This document shows, one piece after another, positions 55,563-64,000 of a DNA stretch of 64,000 nucleotides (position 1 is the first letter of the stretch; each line of letters opens with the position of its first letter). The position numbers and the translations under genes were made by a program. Where the stretch lies: the NCBI GenBank assembly GCA_031772625.1, contig CM062808.1, forward strand, positions 145,306,605 through 145,370,604, given 5' to 3'. Source of the DNA: Pinus tabuliformis (Eukaryota; Streptophyta; Pinopsida; Pinales; Pinaceae). The notes under the pieces were generated by a model that saw nothing but the letters and a program-made list of their open reading frames with translations, searched no databases and was not told where the DNA came from.

Positions 55563-56560
55563 TGGAATATCCAACATTGCCAAAAAAGGTAGAGAGTTAG
55601 GTGCCCTCGACACGGACCATGGTGATGATGGATGACCTGAGGAGCTCTGTTCTCCTCCCATCATTTGGTTCCCCATAGTGTACATGGGTTGCATGGTGTA
55701 GCAGTTTCTTTGCAGTATGCTGTTGTAGAGTGGATTTCCATGAGGATTTTGATACTTGGGTATGAAATTGCCCCTAGTATAAGCAGTGCCCCCTTGACTC
55801 ATTTGAGTCTATGAGTAGGGTGCCCCCATCCATTGATTGGGAACCCCTTGTGGATTTCCGACTGACACAGAACTAACCATTTGGATTTGATTGATAGAGG
55901 GAACACTCATGTCAATTAGAGACTGTTCATGCATGCCTGAGAATGGAGGGGGAACTGTGACATTCCCTACTGACATTTGCATATTGGGAACCCCCCCAAA
56001 TATCTGAATCTAGGGGTTGGAACTATACATTAGCGACCGACCGTGTTGTTGGTAAATGGGAACCGCACCCATAGTGCCGCATTGAGTGTTATATGGAGCA
56101 CTATATGTGGCACTTGTCGAAGGTATGAAGTGTGGCACCATAGGAGTGGAACCTGGCATCTGTTGGGTTCCACTTATAGAGGGTGTTATGTGAGTTGTCG
56201 TACCTAGGACAAATAGGATAGCGAGATTCCACATTACCGGTGTTGTGATGACTATCGACTCGGGAAGTGGTAGACGACCAACAGTGTCTCTAAAATTCCA
56301 CAACCCATGAGTTGTCGACTGTATAGATGGGAAAATTCCACTTACTAAAGAAGGAAGTACAGGTACCACGGAACCATGATAGGGTTTGATGGATTTGTGA
56401 GTGGAGTGTTAAAGTAAGGAAGAAATCCTTCTGTGAAGAAATCCTCTGGCAAACTTGAATCTTCGGTCATCCACACAGATCCTGTGTGAGATTTAGGAGA
56501 CTAATTCCTCGAAGATGAGGAATCTGAGTCAGTGGAACTTGGCAGATCTTCCATAATGAG
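55563..56560 (-). pseudogene. gag: Gypsy-D gag, N-terminal low-complexity part
   Basis: Minus-strand open pieces 56010-56369 and 55563-55802 are rich in Pro, Ser, Gln, Tyr and Met (GTMGAVPIYQQHGRS, YTMGNQMMGGEQSSSG), matching in style the Gln/Pro/Tyr-rich Gag arm of array units A and B. Several stops are present. It is cut by Gypsy-E at 55563 and continues at 49511. The start codon is not clear; the acidic LPSSTDSDSSSS-like stretch near 56530 may be close to it. Confidence 0.6.
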
Positions 56561-58117
56561 TGGAAGAAGTCCTAACAATCATCTGGAGTGACGACGAGGG
56601 CCGGATGTAGCCACGGTGACAATTACGTTTTATCAAAAAAACTTTAATGTGATATTCTTTAAAGTCTAAAAAATGATAGCACTCAGGTACCTAAAAATAA
56701 AAAATACACTAAAAATATCAATCAGCAAATAGAGGGAAAGTACCTCGTCGGATAAGCATCAATCACTGGAGATGAACACAGTATCTCAATGAATAACAGA
56801 GAAGGATGGCCAAATGTATGGTTACAGTTACTCTAGAGCTTCGCCTGAACCTCAGATTGAGGGGCCAAGTACTCTCATGAAGATGAGCACCCTCCCAAAA
56901 TCTAAAGGCAGAGTAGAACCGTCCATGTTAGGTACCAGGACAGCCTGTCCCAATCACCTTGTGTAAGTACCTAGAAGTTTTGGCCACTAGAGACACCTCA
57001 AATCACAGACATTACCAGGGGGGACATAGTCATGGATAGCATGTTGTGTGGGCAGGAAAACTGAGTCCCCGACTCAATTTCGAAATCCCTGAAGGACCCC
57101 CAGTACACAGAATGCCCAAAGGATTTGTAAGAGAGGGTGGGCTACCTTCAATTACAGTCCGATGTTGTCTTGTATTTCACTCCATTGTTAGTGGAGTAGT
57201 CCTGGTAATATGGGTGCAGAAGGATTTTTCACTCATTAACGACACTAGTTTTGGTTTTCAACCTTGGATAGTTCACTCAAATGCTTATCCAAAGATCCTA
57301 GCCTAGCTAATGTTGGTTTTATCAAAAGAGTAACTAATTGATTTTAATGTAAATTTTAAGTGTACTTGATTATTTGTCTTCGGTAGGGGTGTTGACGTAT
57401 GAATATGGTGAGACTCTTGACTCAATAAATCATGCAGAACAATGCTCTGAAAAAAAAAATCAATTTTTATGCAAACAAGTCTTATTCTACATATTCATCT
57501 TTTCACATATTCATAGATTCGTCTGTGCATCTAAAGCCATTCAACACTTGCATAACCAAAAGATTATTTTTCCAATATTTCCTAACAACTACTGAAAACC
57601 AAAATGAAGCATCTTACAACTATTTTGACAGAATGATGAATACAATTTATCAGTCTTTCTTTCAAAAAAAATATATTTTAAGAGAGAAAAACTAACACTT
57701 TTTCTTAAAAATAAATTTTCAGGACACTAAATTTGCTAACATAATATAGTTGCAGATCTTACTTCAGCCCATGAGAAAATCCCCCCCCCCCTTTTGGTCC
57801 ATAGACACTACTGGAAATCATGGAAATGGGAGACTAACGCTCTATTTCAGTGTAAACAGAGAGTTAGTTGGTCCACTATCGCTCCTTATACAGAGTCATA
57901 GAGCTTTATAAAGCTCTGTTTAGCCTAGTAACCTACGTTAGTGAGGGAAATTTCTCAAACAGTGGGCCTTTAGGATCAGTTTCTGAGGAGAATGCAAACT
58001 AGTAGGATGTAAAAAGATAGTTGGTGGATCAAAAAAGGACTTGAAGAAGTAGGGAGCTCTTAGAAGAAAGAGAAGAACTGAGAGGAGTCCGGGTAAACCG
58101 GGAACTAGATGTATAGT
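56561..58117 (-). other. Gypsy-D 5' leader, no convincing ORF
   Basis: About 1.5 kb between primer site and gag. It has a C homopolymer at about 57780-57792 and AT-rich DNA at 57300-57750. ORFs on the plus strand (57046-57306, 57374-57595, 57432-57695) lie antisense to the element, have no recognisable domain, and I do not support them. Confidence 0.5.
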
Positions 58118-58134
58118 CCCCAGTGGAGTCGCCA
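58118..58134 (-). other. Primer-binding site of Gypsy-D
   Basis: On the minus strand TGGCGACTCCACTGGGG, four bases after the end of the 5' LTR (...CCATAGCA). It is the intact form of the site in the array units, where it reads TGGTGACTCCACTAGGG. Confidence 0.85.
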
Positions 58135-58138
58135 ATTT

Positions 58139-59165
58139 TGCTATGGGGTAAAATGCAGAGTGTATGGAGAATGAAAACTACCCTCAAAGGCCTTCCCAGG
58201 GCCTTTGACAGACTGTAAGATTATCTGCACAGGCTACCAACTTATACACATGTTCATCTATCAAATATAAGTTGACAAAGTATGGAAAGAGGCTTACCTC
58301 AAGTCTCCTTCTAGATTTGTTTGGAGATCACTATGCACCCAAGAAGAACTCATTCAAAGCTGGCACTAAGACAATCCCTGCACAAAGGAAAGGCAAACAC
58401 AATCACAGCATACAATATTGAAAACTAATATAAGAATGCACAATGAACATATATTTGTATACAACTTAAACTACTCAACTCGACAAGTATTGAAATGAAC
58501 AACTCAATGAACAATGTTACCGACACTATGGAGTAGGGAACACAACTGCAGTTCTGTATTTATAATGGAAGAGTGATTACAACCATCCATTGTATCAGCC
58601 TTCCCTTGCCCCTTCTTCCTTTCTCTCTCTCTTTCAGCTCACTTCTTCAAGTGTATGACAGTTCACAACAGCTTAGTGGGCTATCCTTTCAAATGCTCTG
58701 ACCCCTTTCACAATGGCCCTCTCACTACTTATGTAGCAATTGAGTTAGGGCTGCCAAGCTCCTTCTAGAGTTCATTAGGGAAAAAGAAATGAACCTACCT
58801 CTTATTCCAGCTCTTTCCCTTTTGCCTTCTTTTTCAGATTGGAATTTCCCCAAATGGTTTGATTTTCGGGACTTTCCCAGCTTTTCTTGAGAAAATTTAG
58901 GGATAAATATCTAGATATTTGTGAGCAGATTCATTTGCTTGACCCACTGAACATCTCTTAGTTTCACTAATTCTCCCCCTGGTCTAACAACTTGAGTCAG
59001 CAGGGTGACTAACGCTCCTCTATTCTTGGTAACAATCTTTATAAAGAAGGTTAGCAATGAAAAACCAGCGTTAGTGTGGATTCCAGGCTTGCAATTGTGG
59101 TCTTTGCTTCAGTCATGTTGTCTTTCACCTCTGAGTTGATGACGAGGTCATTTTGTCCTATAACA
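58139..59165 (-). repeat. 5' LTR of Gypsy-D, 1027 bp
   Basis: Partner of 43237-44265, with many substitutions. Minus-strand TATA (TATAAATACAG) at 58554-58564. The right flank CATAA is the target duplication. Confidence 0.9.
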
Positions 59166-59170
59166 CATAA

Positions 59171-59287
59171 TTTCTTTCTTATCTATCACTCATAGGAAAG
59201 ATACTGAATTGCTTTGACTGTTGTTTCTAGGGTAGCTACCAATCCTAGAGGGCTAGCATTTCTTAGAAGTACTAGTTTTCCCAAAAA
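59171..59287 (+). repeat. Right LTR of the gypsy array, part 2
   Basis: TTTCTTTCTTATCTATCACTC... through CTAGTTTTCCCAAAAA matches the end of the left (7690) and middle (30297) LTRs and completes the LTR begun at 42311. No primer site follows, so this is the outer end of the array; the next bases belong to the integrase of element F. Confidence 0.88.
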
Positions 59288-59758
59288 TAGGGTTACACTG
59301 AACTCGCAGATAACCTAATTGAATAGGAATAGCACCACAGTTTCTCCATCAACGCTGTAGGTAGGAAGGGCTTCGGCCCATTTCGTAAAATAGTCCACAA
59401 CTATTATGATATAGATGTGTCCAGCAGAGGAAACAGGATTACAAGTGATGAAGTCTATCCCCCATTTGGCAAAAGGGCCAATGGAGATTACCGGGTGCAG
59501 TAGGGCCGGATGGGCGCGCATTTTCTTTGTGAATATTTGGCAAGGATGGAATTTCCAAACGGCCTTGACACAATCTTTGAACAAGGTCGGCCAGTAATAG
59601 CCTACGCGTAAGATTTTCTGTGCAATAGATATGCCAGAAAGATGACCGCCACATGCCCTAGCATGGTAGTCATTTAAAATGTGCTCTACCTCTTCATGAG
59701 TGAGGCAACGCCGAAGAAATGTATCTGCATCGTGACGATATAACGTATTGTTAAGCAC
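59288..59758 (-). pseudogene. pol: Element F integrase, truncated by the gypsy array
   Basis: Minus-strand integrase start: LYRHDADTFLRRCLTHEEVE, then HARACGGHLSG and the zinc-finger half WKFHPCQIF, the core start with the first Asp (WGIDFITC), and VVDYFTKWAEALP. After LFLFN a stop appears, but NxVI-EF-V still aligns with the NHVVSRFGVP block of the array until 59288, where the array LTR begins. So F is the site into which the array inserted. The rest of its integrase should be left of the array, off-window. Confidence 0.8.
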
Positions 59759-61163
59759 TAGATAGTGTCACGCTTGGTGACGGATGCGACGACAGTCGCC
59801 TATCGTGAGTTCAGGGCGGAACCATTATGCTTGGAGGTAGACAAGAATGTCTCCATACCAAGGATCAATGGTGTAGATAAGATAGATAGACTCATTCGGA
59901 AGAGGATCATGGGCTATTTCATTTGGATCAACGATGGGAAGATCCGACAATAGTTCGGCGAATACTAAGGAGTTATTTTCCTTGGCAGATGTGAAAACTA
60001 GATCAAATTGTTGGAGGATGACGATCCATTTTGAATATTTTCCTCCAATTACTTGACGAGAAAAATATGTCTCATGGGATTCTCCACAGTGATGACAATA
60101 GTCTGTCGTAGCATTATGTAGTGTTGGAACCGGTTGACAGCAAAGATGACTGCCAATGATAGCTTTTCCACATGCGAATATCTGAGTTCGGGCCTAGCCA
60201 GGCCTTTAGACAGATAATAGATCACATGTTCACTCTGGTCATCATGCGTTTGAACCAAGACCATTCCAAGAGAGGATGGCAAGGCTACCAAATATAGAAG
60301 AAAGTTGCAGCTATAGTCGGGAGCGCTGAGGAGTGGGGATGATATAAGCACCTTTTTCAAAGCATCAAACGATTGTTGAGCTTGATCATCCCACAGATAC
60401 GACACTCCTTTCTTTAGTAATTGCATGAAGCTTTTTGTCAATTTGGCATAATCTACGATGAATCGGCGTAAAAAAATTTCTTTCCCTTGCAAACGTTGGA
60501 CCTGTAGAATGGATTGTGGTTTCGACAATTGAATAATTTCCTTTACTTTATCGGGATCAACCCTAATCCCGTACTTGGAGACAATGAATTTAAGTAAATG
60601 TCCAGACTCAATGAAGAAACCAAATTTATGCAGATTCAAGCAGATGTTGTAAAACCGACACCTCAGAAAGATTGCTCTTAAATGGGTTAGGTGTTGCATT
60701 CATTGCTTGGAATGGGCTGGAAGGTCATCCAAGTAAGCTTGAAGGATATGCCTGATATTGTGAAATGCGTAATCCATGGCTCTTTCAAAAGTCACTCCAG
60801 CATTCTTCAAACCGAATGGGAGTTTTCTATAAGCAAAGACACCCCATAGGTAGAAGAAGGCAGTTTTATGCTGGTCGGTAGGTCTTATAGCAATCTGGTT
60901 GTAACCTGAGAATCCATCCATGAATGAAAATGATTCACAACCAGTGCAGTCATCGATGATTTGGTCGATGAACAATGTTGGATAATTATCCTTAGGACAC
61001 ACAGTGTTCAAGTCTCGATATTCGACACATACGCGAATGGTTCCTTGTTTTTCATCCACAGGAACCAAATTGGAAACCCATTTCGTTAAAGGAACAGGAT
61101 AGACAAAACCACCATGTAACAATTTTTCCACTTTGGTTTTTATGGCTATCATTTTGTGGGGAT
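59759..61163 (-). pseudogene. pol: Element F reverse transcriptase and RNase H, cut by Gypsy-G
   Basis: Minus strand, one frame with a TGA between 60700 and 60699. RT: KVEKLLHGGFVYPVPLTKW at the cut end, VEYRDLN, FSFMDGFSGYNQIAI, FGLKNAGVTFERAMDYAF, YLDDLPAHS (about 60722-60735). Connection and RNase H: RLQGKEIFLRRFIVDYA, DDQAQQSFDALKK, YLVALPSSLGMVL, YSHVEKLSLAV; the third catalytic Asp region reads VITVENPM, so activity is lost. More stops lie between 60049 and 59759. The upstream part of F continues beyond Gypsy-G, off-window. It is a Tat-type gypsy, similar to but distinct from the array. Confidence 0.82.
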
Positions 61164-62217
61164 TGTCGGGGCGGAAAAAGTCATTTGGGCTGACACAACT
61201 GACCTCCCTAGGAGTTTACACTCTCTAGCGACAAACAAGACAAAATGGAATGATCTTTCTCTAAATATACCTTTTACAACATAAAAGTACAAGTGTTTAG
61301 GCTTACCTTATTCCAAAACGTTGTTGTTGTAGTCCGTTCTTGACGATCCAGATGAGCTCCTCCTTCAAGTCAATTCCTGCAACCACAAACAATCAAACAA
61401 TTACCAAGCACCTGTATTTCATATAATAAAAGATACATTCAACATGTAGACCAAGGAACACATGAAATAACTCATTAACACAAGCTATTGAGAAAAATAA
61501 ACCAGTTTGTATTAATAACGAAACAAAGAAACTCTTACAACCTGGCCTTGGTGTTGTGCAAGTTCCTCCCAGGGTCCATCAAGTGTTTTCCTCTACTTTG
61601 ACAAAGCTCACCCACTTCCAAGTAGAATCATGTAAAGACAATCTCTCCTCACAAAGGTTCTAATGGAAGTCCTAAATCCTGCAGCATTTACCCAAAGAAA
61701 ATGTATAGCTTCAACCTCTCCTCCTCTTGGCTCAATGGCTTTATTTATAGTGCTGTAAAGAGGTTATTCAGGTCCACTATCAATGGGATCATCCCCCTCT
61801 ATGGGTGGGATAGCTCCTTTATTGATGGGATAAGTCCCCTCTTAATAGAGATACATGAACCAACTGGAGGCGTATCCATTCCATCAAACCGACCTCTAGA
61901 ATGTTCTAGAAGTAACCACAAGTAACTTTCTCAAGATAAAACTTGCGCATTTTGCCTTTTACAGGAGGACGCACCTGTCCTTTAACATACAGAGCGTCCA
62001 TGGACGCAGTTTTTGTGAACATGGCCTGCGTCCCCACAGGTAAGGCTAGAGAGAACCTGCGACCCCAGAGATAAACATAGTTTTTACAAGACTTTCTCTC
62101 TTCTTTGAGTTTGAGATGGATAACAGAGGCATAAGACTTGCCTAAGAGGGTAGCATGACTGTTTATTTTGAGCCATACTAACTGTAAGTAGTCAAGGTGA
62201 CATTTTTTAGTGTAACA
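61164..62217 (-). repeat. 3' LTR of Gypsy-G, 1054 bp
   Basis: Bounded by TGTCGGGGCGG and GTGTAACA on the plus strand. The minus-strand polypurine tract CTTTAGGGGGCAATC abuts its right end, so it is a 3' LTR and the element body runs to the right. Minus-strand TATAAATAA at 61741-61749. The left five bases, GGGAT (61159-61163), should be repeated at the off-window end. From 61965 to 62055 it has GGACGC/GCGTCC motifs resembling those of the Copia-1 LTR. Confidence 0.8.
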
Positions 62218-64000
62218 GATTGCCCCCTAAAGTGCGAAGCCTGGAATAGATTGGTGTTTTTTTTTTTTTTATAATTCTAGGAAGGGTGAAGCGCTTTATC
62301 ATTTCAAGGATTGACTTGTGGATGACCTGGTTGGAACCTGCAATTTTCAACACAAAATACATGTATAAGATAATATCATCACTGAGGTAGGCATTCCCAT
62401 GCTCAGATTCAAAACTTTAACTAATGGACTAACTACTCTGACATAGGAATGATCTTGTAGTACATCATTTTTTATAGACTTTTGTAGACACGGTATGGAC
62501 GCAGCCATCTGTTTATGATTAGTATACATAGATAATGAATACAAAACTCCTCGCAGCCTGGATGGTAGAAACTAGATCCAGGGTCTTTACTTCTACTTCT
62601 CGAATTGGTACGATTCTATACATGTGATTAAATGATTCGATGTCGAACATGCTAGAAACCACTTGATTAGCAGTCGATGATGTGAACTGTTAACAAGCGT
62701 GAGAGAGACCACCAATAATGTCAATGGTTCTCAAATTACCAAGCACAACCCGTGAAATGTGAATAGATGTTTTGATGTCGAACACTTCACGGAATCCTTT
62801 GATCGAAAGCCAATGATGTAAACTGACGTCAAAGGCGAGAAACCTGCCATTGATGCATGCAGACTTCAAGGTACTGTCGATTTATAAGTCATCTTTCTAG
62901 ATAATGTGCCGATGTCGATAGAAAGCGACTCGTCGCAGGCAAGCCCGCAACACGAAATCATTGTTCAAGTTGAAGAAATGTTGCTGTAAGGACTGACTCA
63001 GGGATGGTCAAACGGATGATAAGTATTTTGCAGATGAAAGTTTTGCTCGCAGACCTCTTGAACACATAACGACACAACAGATGGTTTGGTGATGAATAAC
63101 TCAAAGTTAATCCCTGAACCCGGTTAAAGATTTTCAAAGTCAACTGTGAGGTAGAAGATTTCCCAACCCAGGTGAAATGCAAAAGTGTCGTGTTCAAGAG
63201 TGGTAATAAAGTTTCGCTTGCGACAAAAAGTGACAAATAGGTTCATTCTTCTCTCTTTTCCCCCACCATTTCTGGCAAGTACCTCTTTATTTTTAACAAG
63301 CTTGAGGAGGATAACATATGCTTGGTTATAAGCTCATCCTTCGGACGAGTCCAACCTAGTTTGAATGCGAACCCTAGGAAGGAGTGGTTCGTTCCTGTTT
63401 GTAATTGAACAGGCCCTTTACTGTAAAAATTTAACGAGCCCAGTATAGGAGAAACTCGGTGTTTTTCAATTTTAGAGAGTCTGAAAAACTTAAGGAAACT
63501 CCACGTTGAACTTTTTCGTAAGTTTGTGTCCCTCAAGCCCGAAAAAGTATAAAATAATACCTGGGGGAACCGCTTGATCTTGCAACCAAGGAGTACTTTC
63601 ATAATAGTGTCGTTGACCTGAAAAGTAAAAAGCGATCAAAAACACGTAGTTTTAGTTCCTTATCGAATTTGAAACGACAAAAACCCGGCAATCTTTTCCT
63701 GATTTTACGGTCAGAAAAGAGCTAAAAGGGGACCGTCTTTTAATTCCATTTTAACGAGTGAAAAAGAAACACTCGGCGATCTTTTCATGTTTTACGGAGT
63801 CAGAAAAGGGCTTAAAAGATGACTCTGATAGTTTAATTTGTGAAAATTACAACTTCCCTTGAAATCCCTTTGTCCTGCACAAAAGCGACACATTACTCAT
63901 ACCTGTTTAAAATAGGCAAAAATACATCGAAAAACATCTTTTCATGGTAAAAAATGAACTCATTCACCCAAAAAACCTATAAAAAGACCTTTTACCATGT
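62218..64000 (-). mobile_element. Gypsy-G 3' untranslated region (element continues beyond the window)
   Basis: Starts with the polypurine tract. GATGTCGAACATG-type blocks occur at 62640-62652 and again near 62773 (GATGTCGAACACTTC), as in Gypsy-D. From 63260 on it holds units with TTTAACGAGT...ACTCGG and GAGTC...GACTC stems like the Gypsy-D array (for example 63430-63500 and 63749-63815). Minus-strand ORFs 62958-63236 and 63243-63602 run through these repeats, have no known domain and are not called. Pol of this element is not reached. Confidence 0.7.

Larger units (their letters stand above)
43237..59165 (-). mobile_element. Gypsy-D: pol-deleted Tat-lineage-like Ty3/gypsy element, nested in the right LTR of the array
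   Basis: LTRs at 43237-44265 and 58139-59165 flank an interior coded on the minus strand: primer site, leader, gag (split by Gypsy-E), protease, the first codons of RT, then directly a repeat array and 3' region. The flanking duplication is CACAA (43232-43236) and CATAA (59166-59170), with one mutation; the other LTRs have CATAA there. Without Gypsy-E it is about 9.9 kb. LTR divergence in the first 250 bases is high (about 8-9%), so the insertion is older than Gypsy-E and both copias. RT, RNase H and integrase are missing, so it is non-autonomous. Confidence 0.88.

Noticed and set aside
57046..57306. 86-codon plus-strand ORF in the Gypsy-D leader
   Set aside because: Antisense to the element, no recognisable motif, single copy, so no support beyond being open.
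59288..59330. Novel 40-bp filler between the array LTR and the F integrase
   Set aside because: On the minus strand it still aligns, weakly, with the NHVVSRFGVP block of integrase, so it is decayed integrase.
63243..63602. 119-codon minus-strand ORF in the Gypsy-G 3' region
   Set aside because: It runs through the GAGTC/GACTC repeat units, has no known domain, and the matching region in Gypsy-D is not open.

Overview
The window looks like plant nuclear DNA from a large, repeat-rich genome. I found no host gene. Essentially every base can be assigned to LTR retrotransposons inserted into one another. Plant origin is supported by the Sirevirus-like Ty1/copia polyproteins, by Ty3/gypsy elements of Tat-lineage type (a second RNase H, a primer site of the TTGGCGACTCCACTGGGGA type, long untranslated regions, an antisense extra ORF), and by a chromovirus-like gypsy remnant. 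The order integrase then second RNase H, and the old decayed nesting, would fit a gymnosperm-like genome, but that is only a weak inference. LTR ends were located by hand from TG...CA ends, flanking primer-binding sites (PBS) or polypurine tracts (PPT), and target-site duplications (TSD), and should be good to a few bases.

Layout. 1-7234: Copia-1 (+), a Sirevirus-like element whose 5' LTR is cut by the window edge. It sits inside the left LTR of a Tat-like gypsy array. 7235-43236 plus 59171-59287: the array, with three LTRs and two internal regions (LTR - unit A - shared LTR - unit B - LTR). Each unit is about 12-13 kb with gag, protease, RT, RNase H, integrase, a second RNase H, a broken antisense ORF and a long 3' untranslated region. 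Unit A is interrupted by Copia-2 (-, 20248-28957, TSD ATATA); unit B still shows the empty site. The right-hand LTR is split by Gypsy-D (-, 43237-59165, TSD CACAA/CATAA). Gypsy-D lost its pol and carries a ~1.5 kb array of ~95-bp units in its 3' region. Its gag is split by Gypsy-E (+, 49512-55562, TSD TGGAA), a young deletion derivative of a chromovirus-like element. 59288-61163: pol of an older gypsy element F (-), into whose integrase the array was inserted and whose RT is cut by Gypsy-G (-, LTR 61164-62217, 3' region to the window end).

None of the polyproteins is intact. Copia-1 and Copia-2 each have five premature stops in an otherwise continuous frame. A and B share several stops, so they descend from one already decayed copy. 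D and E lack the catalytic parts of pol. The only plainly open catalytic frame is the 141-codon second RNase H of unit A.

The most unusual signals are non-coding. First, ~95-bp units in the untranslated regions of three gypsy families can each form two short stems whose arms differ between units in a compensatory way. Second, an antisense ORF, conserved in both array units, has a GT-AG intron in register and resembles a plant mobile domain. Third, palindromic TGCTATGCATAGCA-type elements recur in the LTRs, leaders and 3' regions of the array.
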